A stretch of DNA of 64,000 nt. Source: Flavobacterium sediminilitoris (GTDB taxonomy: Bacteria > Bacteroidota > Bacteroidia > Flavobacteriales > Flavobacteriaceae). The stretch lies in NCBI RefSeq assembly GCF_023008245.1, contig NZ_CP090145.1, forward strand, positions 1,860,001 to 1,924,000, in the 5' to 3' direction. A program made the translations under genes and the position numbers. Shown piece after piece: positions 8,309 to 15,922 of this stretch; position 1 is the first letter of the stretch; each line of letters starts with the position of its first letter. The notes below the pieces were generated by a model. It had not been told where the DNA came from. It saw only the letters and a list, made by a program, of their open reading frames with translations, and ran no database searches.

Positions 8309-8848
8309 TTAATTTTCTTTTGTTAAGTCTTTCAGTTGTTTGAGACATCTAGATTTCTGACTTTTTAATACATCCTTACTACTATAACCAAGTTCTTCTT
8401 GAATTTCATCTAAATTTTTTTCTTCATAATAAAAAAGTTGTAATACCTTTTTACATTGTCCTCCTATTTTATTTAGAGCCTTTTGCAATAAAATAATTTG
8501 AATGTTATTTTCCTCTTCATTATAATCTTCATCAACATATTCTAGATTTGAAAAATCATCTTTTGAAAACGTTTTTTTCTCTTTTTTTAATTTTTGAAAA
8601 ATCATAAACTTCCCAATACCAAATAAATAGGTTGAAATACTACTTTGTAGCGCATCAATTTTTCCTTTTTTTGCATTTTCAATTAAAGCAATAACAGCAT
8701 CTTGATAAATATCAAGAACATCTTCCGAGTTTAAATTATAACGATTAGCGAAAATTAAAAACCCTTTCTTATTCTCATCATAAAGTTTCCGAACTGTTCT
8801 TTCGTCTTCCTTTTTTAATAATGCAATTACATGTTCAGGGTTATTCAT
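8309..8848 (-). CDS. ECF-type RNA polymerase sigma factor (cluster 1)
   Basis: 179 residues with the two-domain layout of ECF sigma factors: region 2 (about 18-95, KLYDENKKGFLIFANRY, DVLDIYQDAVIAL, STYLFGIGKFMI) and region 4 (about 120-175, QKALNKIGGQCKKVLQLFYYEEKNLDEIQEELGYSSKDVLKSQKSRCLKQL). There is no region 1 or 3, so it is an accessory sigma factor. A GTTTAC-N15-ACACCAA element runs into its own start codon on the same strand, and the regulon-side copy lies back to back with it. The adjacent membrane TPR gene is the presumed anti-sigma. The close paralogue is at 49167-49706, also 179 residues. Confidence 0.9.
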   Translation of the reverse strand: MNNPEHVIALLKKEDERTVRKLYDENKKGFLIFANRYNLNSEDVLDIYQDAVIALIENAKKGKIDALQSSISTYLFGIGKFMIFQKLKKEKKTFSKDDFSNLEYVDEDYNEEENNIQIILLQKALNKIGGQCKKVLQLFYYEEKNLDEIQEELGYSSKDVLKSQKSRCLKQLKDLTKEN

Positions 8849-8875
8849 TGGTGTACTTTTTTTATAGAAGTAAAC
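8848..8875 (-). promoter_or_regulatory. Bipartite element GTTTAC-N15-ACACCAA at the cluster 1 sigma gene
   Basis: On the minus strand GTTTAC occupies 8875-8870 and, after exactly 15 bases, ACACCAA occupies 8854-8848; the last A is the first base of the sigma gene's ATG. The same layout occurs at the cluster 2 sigma gene with CTACTAA. It may be the autoregulated promoter of the sigma operon, but its overlap with the start codon is hard to fit to an ordinary leadered mRNA. Confidence 0.6.
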
Positions 8876-8910
8876 AAAACTAACTAAAAAAAAGATTTTT
8901 TATATACCAT

Positions 8911-8938
8911 GTTTACCTTTTTTAATTCTAAACACTAA
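8911..8938 (+). promoter_or_regulatory. Putative ECF-sigma promoter GTTTAC-N15-ACACTAA driving the cluster 1 regulon
   Basis: GTTTAC at 8911-8916, a 15-base T-rich spacer, and ACACTAA at 8932-8938, 30 bases before the ATG of the OmpA-family gene at 8969. It is one of six identical-geometry elements in the window, each found only at a sigma gene or at the head of a cluster operon. It differs from the usual Bacteroidota box (TTTG-N19-TAnnTTTG), consistent with recognition by the adjacent ECF sigma factor. Confidence 0.7.
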
Positions 8939-8968
8939 ATAGAAAATAAAATTTAAAACTATAGAATT

Positions 8969-10306
8969 ATGAAAACAATTATTACAACATTTCTTTTCAT
9001 ACTTACACTATCATTACAAGCTCAAGAAACAGTAGGTGGTAAAGTAGTGAAAAATGCAAAAGATAAAACCTATCAAAAGGGAGAACAAAAAGGAGATGAA
9101 ACAGTTGATAAAGCATTAAATAAAATAGAAGACGGAATAAGTAATCTTTTTAAAAAGAAAGATAAAAAAGCAAAAAAGAAAAAATCGAAAGATGATTCAG
9201 AAGAAATGAGTGAAAATGATAATTCTTCAAGCAGTGGATCAATATCCAAAACGAATCTAAAAAACATAAAAGTGTATTCAAAATTTGATTTTATTCCAGG
9301 AGAAAAAATTATTGGATATGACGATTTTTCAACAACTAATATAGGAGATTTTCCTCTAGGTTGGAATACAAATTCATCCGCTGAAGTAGTAACAATAGAT
9401 GATAGTAATCAAAGATGGTTATTCATTTCAAAAGATGGTTATTTTCAACCTGATTTTGTTAAAGATATGCCAGAAAACTTCACATTAGAGTTTGATGTTT
9501 TTACACGTTACCGAAGTAATAATATTTTAGAATATCAATTCTACATTTTACCATCAACAAATCCAAAGAGAGATTTATCAGAAGAGTATTTAAATGACTA
9601 TTTTCAATTCAAATGGTTAGCATGTGAAGGATCTTCTAGTTTTTATGTAGTGGAAAATGGAGAAACAGTTGGTAAAAATGAAGGCTTCACAGTTAAAGAT
9701 TTTATTTGTGGTGGAAATGATAAAGAAGAACCTACTCAAGTAAAAATTTCTATTTGGCGACAAAATTCTCGATTAAGAATATATGCAAATGAAAACAAAA
9801 TATTAGATATTCCTCAAGCCTTTAATTCAAAATCAAAATATAATGTTTTTAAAATAGGAGCCAAATACATGAATTTTTCTGAAAATGAAAATAAAGATGA
9901 ATTTATGGTCTCAAACATTCGTTATGCAGTAGGTTCACCAGATACTCGTAGCAAATTAATTACAGAAGGGAAATTAGTAACAAGAGGTATTTTATTTGAT
10001 GTTAATTCAGATGTTATTAAACCTTCTTCTTATGGAGTTCTAAAAGATATAGCTTCTGTTTTAAAAGAAAACCCAACAGTAAATATCAATATTATAGGTC
10101 ATACAGATAGCGATGGAGATGCCACTTCAAATCTTACACTATCTCAAAATAGAGCTTTGGCAGTGAAAAACATTCTTACATCAGAATTCAAAATTGAAGA
10201 AAATAGAATGCAAACAGAAGGAAAAGGAGAAGCAGAACCATCAGATTCTAATAAGACAGCAATGGGAAAAGCAAATAATAGGAGAGTGGAATTTATAAAA
10301 CTATAA
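8969..10306 (+). CDS. OmpA-family secreted/outer-membrane protein (cluster 1)
   Basis: 445 residues. A signal peptide (ending LSLQAQ, about 1-18) is followed by a lysine-rich low-complexity stretch (about 55-75), a beta-rich central part of LamG/jelly-roll appearance (about 105-310, YDDFSTTNIGDFPLGW and LEFDVFTRYRSNN) and an OmpA C-terminal peptidoglycan-binding domain (about 340-445: GILFDVNSDVIKP, INIIGHTDSDGD, LSQNRALAVKNIL, NNRRVEFIKL). It is the first gene after the ECF-type element and the first of an operon running to 13771. The N-terminal stretch resembles that of the gene in the same position in cluster 2 (49817-50710), although the C-terminal domains differ. Confidence 0.88.
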   Translation: MKTIITTFLFILTLSLQAQETVGGKVVKNAKDKTYQKGEQKGDETVDKALNKIEDGISNLFKKKDKKAKKKKSKDDSEEMSENDNSSSSGSISKTNLKNIKVYSKFDFIPGEKIIGYDDFSTTNIGDFPLGWNTNSSAEVVTIDDSNQRWLFISKDGYFQPDFVKDMPENFTLEFDVFTRYRSNNILEYQFYILPSTNPKRDLSEEYLNDYFQFKWLACEGSSSFYVVENGETVGKNEGFTVKDFICGGNDKEEPTQVKISIWRQNSRLRIYANENKILDIPQAFNSKSKYNVFKIGAKYMNFSENENKDEFMVSNIRYAVGSPDTRSKLITEGKLVTRGILFDVNSDVIKPSSYGVLKDIASVLKENPTVNINIIGHTDSDGDATSNLTLSQNRALAVKNILTSEFKIEENRMQTEGKGEAEPSDSNKTAMGKANNRRVEFIKL

Positions 10307-10309
10307 AAC

Positions 10310-11509
10310 ATGAAAAAATTAATTTTAGCACTTATTCTAATAAGCGGATTACAAACACAAGGACAATCACCATTGTATTATGGAATGTATACTTCAAAAT
10401 ATGGAGATATGAATTTCTTTGAAGAATATGGACCTGAATATCCAAATAAAAATATCATTTATGGAGATTATGGAACAAAAGGAACAACAGTAGGATTTCT
10501 TTTAGGCAATGAGAATATTGGTAAATTTTATAACGGAACTAAAGACGGACAATTTAGGCTAAATATGAGCACGTTAGGTAGTTTGCCAAGTTTTATAGGA
10601 ACATGGGGTTATACTTCAAATAATGCTAACACGGCTGATAAAAACTATTGGTGGGACGGAAATGCAAAATCTAAAGGAATGCCTTCATGTATTGTAAATG
10701 CAGTTTGGAGCGGTAAATGGAATACAAATCACGGATTTATAATCTTAGAGCAAGTAGGTAATAAAGTAACAGGAAAATACGATAATGTTGGAACTATAGA
10801 TGCTACTTATAATCCTACTACAAGAATATTAAAAGGGACTTTCGTAAACAATGGTAAAAATGGTTTTTTTGAATATTCTTTTGAAGGAAATTCTTTCAAA
10901 GGAAAATGGGGATGGACAAATGCATTTACAGGAGGTCAATGGAACGGAACAAAAGCATATAAAACAAATAAAGAAATATTTGAAATAGACTTCATAAAAC
11001 AATCTTTAGGAGAATGGACTTTCAATTCTATATTAACAGGAGAAAAAATAGCTGCAAAAATTAAAATTGAAGATAGAGGTACAGTTTGTGAACCAAAATT
11101 TGTTGCTATTATATCAATGCCTACCCAAGTTTTTTTAGATTTTTCTGTTGAAAACACCTTTACAACCAAAGAATACAATCTTACATTACAAAGAAATAAA
11201 GACACAAGTTTACCTAATTATTTCTTTGCAGAAATATCAAGTCCTATTACTCTTCTTGACAAAGGAAAACCTTCTACAACTACAAACACTTATTTGTCGC
11301 TTATTCCATTATTCGATAGCAATAATAAAATTATAAACCTAGGAGTAACATTAAATACGAGAACCAAAAATTTAAAAACAAATAATGAAACATCTAGTGT
11401 GCCTCATATAAACGTTTTTTTAAAAACAATGAGCAACATAAAGGTTTTAGACTATAGTCAGATTAACAATCAACTATTAAAACAACTACAACTCCCAATT
11501 AACAAATAA
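10310..11509 (+). CDS. Secreted beta-rich repeat protein of unknown function (cluster 1)
   Basis: 399 residues with a signal peptide (ending LQTQGQ). Two copies of a domain of about 85 residues recognisable by alternating Trp/Gly/Tyr spacing occur at about 20-115 and 130-220; the second is clear (WSGKWNTNHGFIILEQVG, then VTGKYDNVGTI, LKGTFVNNGKNGFFEYSF, FKGKWGW). The pattern suggests an up-and-down beta sheet or small barrel that binds something hydrophobic or sugar-like, which is inference only. The last 170 residues are not recognised. It follows the OmpA gene by 3 bp. Paralogues at 52112-53449 and 53454-54587 show the same repeat, which is a signature of both clusters. Confidence 0.75.
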   Translation: MKKLILALILISGLQTQGQSPLYYGMYTSKYGDMNFFEEYGPEYPNKNIIYGDYGTKGTTVGFLLGNENIGKFYNGTKDGQFRLNMSTLGSLPSFIGTWGYTSNNANTADKNYWWDGNAKSKGMPSCIVNAVWSGKWNTNHGFIILEQVGNKVTGKYDNVGTIDATYNPTTRILKGTFVNNGKNGFFEYSFEGNSFKGKWGWTNAFTGGQWNGTKAYKTNKEIFEIDFIKQSLGEWTFNSILTGEKIAAKIKIEDRGTVCEPKFVAIISMPTQVFLDFSVENTFTTKEYNLTLQRNKDTSLPNYFFAEISSPITLLDKGKPSTTTNTYLSLIPLFDSNNKIINLGVTLNTRTKNLKTNNETSSVPHINVFLKTMSNIKVLDYSQINNQLLKQLQLPINK

Positions 11510-11517
11510 AAAACATC

Positions 11518-12156
11518 ATGAAAAAAATAGTATTTACATTAATAATTATTTCTTTTTTCTCTTGTAATAAGGCAAAAGAAAGTATGCAAGATGCTGTAAC
11601 CGGAGCAGTGGAAAAAACTATTGAAAACCAAACAGGAACACAAGTTGAATTACCAGATGCTGAAGATATGGACAACAATGCAGGATTTGTAAATTATAAA
11701 TCTGAAAAGAAAATATATTTGAAAGGAGATGAGAAAATGCAAGCTACAGTAATCTTTCAAAAAGACAATGATTATTTGGCTATTGCTCTACAACTAACAG
11801 GAGAAAAAGGAAAATCATTTATAGCAACTATAAACCATATATCAGAAAGTTTTTCACTTCCATTAAAAGGGAAATTTGCTGTAAGTAACAGATATGATGG
11901 CATAAATCCATCCGCAACAATAATGTTTATGGATGTCTCTGAAAATGGAATGATGACATCTGAGTTGCCTTATGAAGGAGAAATCACCATTACAAAACTA
12001 ACAAAAGATGCTGTAGAATTTAAAATCGAAGGAAAAGGTGGAGACCCATCTGATGTAGATAGTCCAAGCAATTGGAAAGCTATTTCTGGAAATGGGAAAA
12101 TTACAAATCCAATTATTTTAAGTTACGGAATCGATAAAAACAATGTTTTAAAATAA
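11518..12156 (+). CDS. Cluster lipoprotein of unknown function, paralogue of the 50713 gene
   Basis: 212 residues with a lipoprotein signal ending at Cys16 (IISFFSCNKAKE). An amphipathic start (KESMQDAVTGAVEKTIENQTG) is followed by a beta-rich domain. The cluster 2 gene at 50713-51333 begins the same way (SCQDAKDKATESVTNSVIEKTLNQ) and shares motifs such as LKGDEKMQA against FTTEENFKA and SNWKAISGNGKI against ENWKPIQGKIV. No enzyme motif is seen. It sits in the middle of the operon begun by the OmpA gene, 8 bp after the previous stop. Likely a periplasmic or surface lipoprotein. Confidence 0.78.
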   Translation: MKKIVFTLIIISFFSCNKAKESMQDAVTGAVEKTIENQTGTQVELPDAEDMDNNAGFVNYKSEKKIYLKGDEKMQATVIFQKDNDYLAIALQLTGEKGKSFIATINHISESFSLPLKGKFAVSNRYDGINPSATIMFMDVSENGMMTSELPYEGEITITKLTKDAVEFKIEGKGGDPSDVDSPSNWKAISGNGKITNPIILSYGIDKNNVLK

Positions 12157-12157
12157 A

Positions 12158-12889
12158 ATGAAAACAATACTAATAGCATTAACAAGTATTTTTCTGTTTG
12201 CCTTTTCGTGCGAAGGCGACAAAAAAACAGAACAATTAAACGGTTTAGAAACTGAAGTAATCGAATCTTTAGAAGCAACAGGTTTAAAAGCCGAAGACTT
12301 TAAGGGTAAAATAGATGAATTATTAACATTGGAAATAGCTGCACAAGTTTCAGGTTTACCAGCGACAGAAGCAGAGAAAAAATATTCTAAATTTTCATCT
12401 TTAGAAAACTTAAAATACGAATGGAATTCTAATAGAACTAAGAAAGTAGAGTTCATGAAAGGGAAATTTATAGAAGCACCTATAAAAAACACCATCGAAT
12501 TGAGTTGGGTAAAAAACACCACTTTAGAACAATTTAAACACGATTATCATAATCCAACTGCTGAAGAAATTAAAAAAGCAGAAGAAGCAATGAATAAAAA
12601 AATGACAGAGCTAAATGCAGAAGGAAAAACTACAGAAGAACAAGCAGAAACAGCTTCAAATGTTGCAAAAGAATCAATCTCTAAGTTTAAGGTGGAAGAA
12701 GTGCCAAATCTTGGTACGTATTCTGTTTTTGTAGATAGTGGTATTATGGGTGTAACAACAAGAGATTTGAAGGTTTTTTACAAAGGATTGTCATTTACAA
12801 TTAGAGTGGATTTATCTGATGATGTTCAATCTAACGATAAAAAAGCGATTGAAACCGCAAAAATGGTCATTGATCAAAAATTAAAATAG
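12158..12889 (+). CDS. Cluster lipoprotein of unknown function
   Basis: 243 residues; the lipoprotein signal ends at Cys18 (IFLFAFSCEGDKK). The start codon is one base after the previous stop, so translation is probably coupled. A domain with LLTLEIAAQVSGLPATEAE and YEWNSNR followed by a helical Glu/Ala/Lys-rich insert (about 125-170) and a beta-rich end (LGTYSVFVDSGI, LKVFYKGLSFTIRVDL) resembles in layout the cluster 2 lipoprotein at 54592-55182 (NPCDLVSIEDIATTFGAD, CEFTWNV). The function is unknown; a ligand-binding, DUF3558-like fold is only a guess from the shared pattern. Confidence 0.72.
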   Translation: MKTILIALTSIFLFAFSCEGDKKTEQLNGLETEVIESLEATGLKAEDFKGKIDELLTLEIAAQVSGLPATEAEKKYSKFSSLENLKYEWNSNRTKKVEFMKGKFIEAPIKNTIELSWVKNTTLEQFKHDYHNPTAEEIKKAEEAMNKKMTELNAEGKTTEEQAETASNVAKESISKFKVEEVPNLGTYSVFVDSGIMGVTTRDLKVFYKGLSFTIRVDLSDDVQSNDKKAIETAKMVIDQKLK

Positions 12890-12890
12890 T

Positions 12891-13283
12891 ATGAAGAAAG
12901 TAACCTTGTTTTTATTCTTATTCATTGGATTTTATACCAATGCACAATTAGTATTTGAAAACAATAAAACCAATAGTAATACACCTAAGTTTATTGTAAA
13001 TACTAGTAATAGCACCACACAGTTTTATACTAAAGTAGGAGGAATTCCCAAATTATATTATACTTGGAATAAGGTACCTCAACTTTTCGATGACGCAGAC
13101 AGAACCAATCGTTACAAAATGACAGTTGTAGAAAATGATAAAATAGCCAAACGCACTTTTGAAATCTATTATTCATTATATAGAGAAACACAAGGATATA
13201 TAGGATACATTAAACAAACAATTGACTTTCACGATTCCCGACCTACTAAAATTATAGAAGATAATTTTAAATTAAAAAACTAA
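12891..13283 (+). CDS. Small secreted protein of unknown function
   Basis: 130 residues starting one base after the preceding stop. A signal peptide (about 1-18, ending FYTNAQ) is followed by a short beta-rich domain (NTSNSTTQFYTKVGGIPKLYYTWNK). No cysteines remain after the signal and no family is recognised. Its position inside a tightly packed operon with gaps of 1-3 bp suggests it works with the neighbouring secreted proteins. Confidence 0.68.
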   Translation: MKKVTLFLFLFIGFYTNAQLVFENNKTNSNTPKFIVNTSNSTTQFYTKVGGIPKLYYTWNKVPQLFDDADRTNRYKMTVVENDKIAKRTFEIYYSLYRETQGYIGYIKQTIDFHDSRPTKIIEDNFKLKN

Positions 13284-13285
13284 AG

Positions 13286-13771
13286 ATGAAAAAAACAATT
13301 TTAATATTGCTTTTGGTTTTCGCAATAAAATCACAAGCACAATTAGTACAAGGCGAATTAAAAATTAATAACCAAGCAAAAGCAGAACTAATAATAAAAG
13401 GAAATAAAGCAGTTAATTTATATGCCGATTTTCGAGAAAATAAATATAAGATCAACTTCATTTTCACAGGAACCGATATTCCATTAAATTCAGATAAAAA
13501 AGAAGTAGTTCAGTTTGTTTTCAATACAACAATCAAAAAAGATGGAAAAGTACTAGGAAGTATGAAAAGAACACCAATTCCTTTTTTTCCAGGTGATATG
13601 CTTATGCCAGTGGAAACCTTTGATTTTATTTCAATGCTAGCCAATTTACAAACAAATTCTAATGAAAAGGTTTCCGAAATACAATCAGGAAACTATGAGA
13701 TTATTTTAGAAGCAAAAGGGTTAGGAGTAAAAGGAGAAATTACTCCAGCTAGATTTTTTATAAAGTTATAA
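13286..13771 (+). CDS. Secreted beta-rich protein of unknown function
   Basis: 161 residues, 2 bp after the preceding gene. The signal peptide ends at IKSQAQ (about 1-18). The mature part alternates charged and hydrophobic residues (GELKINNQAKAELIIKGNKAV, YKINFIFTGTDIPLNSDKK), suggesting beta sandwich structure. No family is recognised. It is the last gene of the first cluster 1 operon and is followed by a clear intrinsic terminator at 13802-13838. Confidence 0.68.
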   Translation: MKKTILILLLVFAIKSQAQLVQGELKINNQAKAELIIKGNKAVNLYADFRENKYKINFIFTGTDIPLNSDKKEVVQFVFNTTIKKDGKVLGSMKRTPIPFFPGDMLMPVETFDFISMLANLQTNSNEKVSEIQSGNYEIILEAKGLGVKGEITPARFFIKL

Positions 13772-13801
13772 TGAGAGAATAGTAGTTAAGTTCTTTTTTT
13801 T

Positions 13802-13838
13802 AAAAGCCGTTAAACGTAAAAAAATTAACGGTTTTTTT
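13802..13838 (+). terminator. Intrinsic terminator ending the first cluster 1 operon
   Basis: CCGTTAA at 13807-13813 pairs with TTAACGG at 13825-13831, extended by an A-run against a T-run of seven (13832-13838). It separates the operon ending at 13771 from the ECF-type promoter element at 13848. Confidence 0.85.
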
Positions 13839-13847
13839 ATATCCCAT

Positions 13848-13875
13848 GTTTACCTTTTTTAAAAAAAGACACTAA
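13848..13875 (+). promoter_or_regulatory. Putative ECF-sigma promoter GTTTAC-N15-ACACTAA, second cluster 1 operon
   Basis: GTTTAC at 13848-13853, 15-base spacer, ACACTAA at 13869-13875, 22 bases before the ATG at 13898. It is nearly identical to the element at 8911-8938 over the first half (CCATGTTTACCTTTTTT in both), so both operons of cluster 1 should respond to the same factor. Confidence 0.7.
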
Positions 13876-13897
13876 CAAGAAATTTAAATAAATAATT

Positions 13898-14809
13898 ATG
13901 AAAAAATTAGTTTTAATATTCGCGTTAGCAATACTTAACTTTTCTTGTAGCAAAGATGATGAACCAAACGAAGCACCTTCAAAACCTAAACTAGCCACTT
14001 TTACACAAAATGATGGAATTGATTATGCGATAACTTACAATGGAGAAACACCTACAGGTATTGAAACTGACGGAGTTAATGGCAATATAATTAACCCAAT
14101 TATATTTAATACTCTGGGTAATGTCACAAACGTTGGTGCTGAATCCTACTTATACAATGCTAATAATTTAATTAATAGAGTTGTAACAGGAGATAATAAC
14201 CAAAATTGTGTTTTAGAATATAATGGACAAAACCAATTGGTAAGACAATCAATTAATATTAACGATACAAATAATGATGGAATATACAATTGTATAAGGA
14301 ATTTTACTTATACAGGAAATAGAGTAACAACAATAACAGAATCATCCACTTTGTATTATTCAGGAGGGCCAACCTATTCTTCAGATAACAAATTTGATTT
14401 AAGTTACGATGCTAAAGGAAACATTGTACAACTATTAAAATATGAAAAAAATCTTTCTGGTAATTATGTCGTAACAAGTACTACTTCGTATACCTATGAT
14501 GACAAACCAAACCCTTGGAAAGAACTTTTGGCAGATAAAATATATAAGAATCAATTTGTCATTTCAAATGCTGCAATTGTTGAAAGTAAGCCTGTAATTG
14601 CAATCAGCAATTTTGCCTATTTCAAAATCTTTTACATTAATAACAACAACTTTATTAAAGTAAAGACAGAAAGTAATTTTGGCTCAATATTAGAAAATAA
14701 TTATGAAAACACTTACAATTCAGAAAACTATATTACTAATATTACAACTGTTACATTATTTAATTCTCAGATAGAAAGGACATTATACAATTCATACTCG
14801 TACAATTAA
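13898..14809 (+). CDS. Surface-type lipoprotein with YD-repeat-like beta structure (cluster 1)
   Basis: 303 residues. The lipoprotein signal ends at FSCSKDDEPN; Cys followed by Ser-Lys-Asp-Asp-Glu resembles the lipoprotein export signal that sends Bacteroidota lipoproteins to the cell surface. The mature part is built of short strands such as YNANNLINRVVTGDNNQN, LEYNGQNQLVRQ and YDAKGNIVQLLKY, the pattern of YD/RHS-like or DUF4595-type repeats. It is the first gene behind the second cluster 1 promoter element. Related genes are at 14838, 51352 and 55182. Function unknown; possibly a surface binding or adhesion component. Confidence 0.78.
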   Translation: MKKLVLIFALAILNFSCSKDDEPNEAPSKPKLATFTQNDGIDYAITYNGETPTGIETDGVNGNIINPIIFNTLGNVTNVGAESYLYNANNLINRVVTGDNNQNCVLEYNGQNQLVRQSININDTNNDGIYNCIRNFTYTGNRVTTITESSTLYYSGGPTYSSDNKFDLSYDAKGNIVQLLKYEKNLSGNYVVTSTTSYTYDDKPNPWKELLADKIYKNQFVISNAAIVESKPVIAISNFAYFKIFYINNNNFIKVKTESNFGSILENNYENTYNSENYITNITTVTLFNSQIERTLYNSYSYN

Positions 14810-14837
14810 AATTATAAAATTACTAAAATCTTAAAAA

Positions 14838-15593
14838 ATGAAAAAAATAATCACAATTCTTGCTTTATCAATCGTTTTGTTTTCGTGCAGTAAAGATGAT
14901 GAACCAACTTCTCAACCATTAGTTAAAGTGATTGATAAAATAGACGTCAAAATTACAGCTGGTAATTTTCCTTCCAATACTTATACCACTCAGTTTTCAT
15001 ATAATGAATCTAAAGAAATTTCTAAAATAGAATATCTGCCTAATGGAAATTTACAATATAGTTATACCTATAATTATCAAAATAATATTCCAGTTTCATC
15101 AATGTATGAGTTTCCTGGTGGAGGTGATCCAATTTATGAAGTTACTTATGGTTATACAAATGATAAATACACAAGTTATTATGATACGTATTATGATACT
15201 ACCATTGCTTTTTCTTATAATCAGTCGTTTAATGCATATACAAACACAGAATCAAATAACAGGTATATTTTAAACGAGAATGACGATATTATTTCTAAAA
15301 CATTAAGTAATATTGGAAATGAGTTTGCGTATAGTTTTGATACTGTAAAGAAAGGTCCTCTTTACAATGTGAAAAATAAAAAATTTATTCCAATACTATG
15401 GAATGGAACTTCAAATTCAAAGATGAATGAGCTAACTACTTATCCTATCATTGCAATTTTTGATGATAATTTAGCACAAAACAATCCTTTTGTTAATACT
15501 TATGATTCCGATGGATTTGTAACAAAATCTGTTTTTACATTAAGTAATGGAAGCCAAGCCTATGAAATAACATATATCTATAAATCAATATAA
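14838..15593 (+). CDS. Surface-type lipoprotein with YD-repeat-like beta structure (cluster 1)
   Basis: 251 residues, beginning with a lipoprotein signal ending FSCSKDDEPTS, the same surface-export-like start as the preceding gene. Repeated Tyr-rich strands (FSYNESKEISKIEYLPNG, YSYTYNYQNNIP, VTYGYTNDKYTSYY) again look like YD/DUF4595-type repeats. It lies 28 bp downstream of its paralogue and is probably a tandem duplicate that has diverged. No catalytic motif is apparent. Confidence 0.78.
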   Translation: MKKIITILALSIVLFSCSKDDEPTSQPLVKVIDKIDVKITAGNFPSNTYTTQFSYNESKEISKIEYLPNGNLQYSYTYNYQNNIPVSSMYEFPGGGDPIYEVTYGYTNDKYTSYYDTYYDTTIAFSYNQSFNAYTNTESNNRYILNENDDIISKTLSNIGNEFAYSFDTVKKGPLYNVKNKKFIPILWNGTSNSKMNELTTYPIIAIFDDNLAQNNPFVNTYDSDGFVTKSVFTLSNGSQAYEITYIYKSI

Positions 15594-15594
15594 A

Positions 15595-15921
15595 ATGGAA
15601 AACAAAGAAATTCAAGGAAAAGACATTGCCCTGATAAGTTATTTAACCATTATTGGTTTGGTTATCGCATTTGTAATGAATAATGACAAGAAGTTTGAAT
15701 TTGCCAAATTTCATATTCGTCAAAGTCTAGGCTTGTTTTTAACCGCAATTGTGTTAAGTTTTATTGCTATAATTCCAATTTTAGGTTGGTTAGTATGGAT
15801 TTGTGGCATTTTTATTTTGCTTTATATGTGGATAAAAGGTTTGATGAACGCTATTAATGGTAAAGAAGAAGTCATGCCCATTTTAGGAGAAAAATATGCC
15901 GAAATATTTAAAAATTTATAA
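15595..15921 (+). CDS. Small membrane protein, DUF4870/Tic20-like
   Basis: 108 residues with three hydrophobic segments (about 9-26, 43-62 and 64-84). The text IALISYLTIIGLVIAFVMNNDKKFEFAKFHIRQSLGLFL, with charged residues and an FHIRQS motif between helices one and two, matches the DUF4870-like small membrane proteins common in Bacteroidota. Function is not known; some relatives are annotated as import-component-like. It begins one base after the preceding stop and so belongs to the second cluster 1 operon. Confidence 0.8.
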   Translation: MENKEIQGKDIALISYLTIIGLVIAFVMNNDKKFEFAKFHIRQSLGLFLTAIVLSFIAIIPILGWLVWICGIFILLYMWIKGLMNAINGKEEVMPILGEKYAEIFKNL

Positions 15922-15922
15922 A

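Noticed and set aside
4633-8848. Type III-E CRISPR (Craspase) locus
   Set aside because: The TPR-CHAT/sigma combination is reminiscent, but there is no gRAMP-type effector, no Cas1/Cas2 and no array, and the CHAT protein has a signal peptide.
12148-12522. 124-residue minus-strand ORF
   Set aside because: It lies opposite a lipoprotein gene with a good signal and has no independent support.
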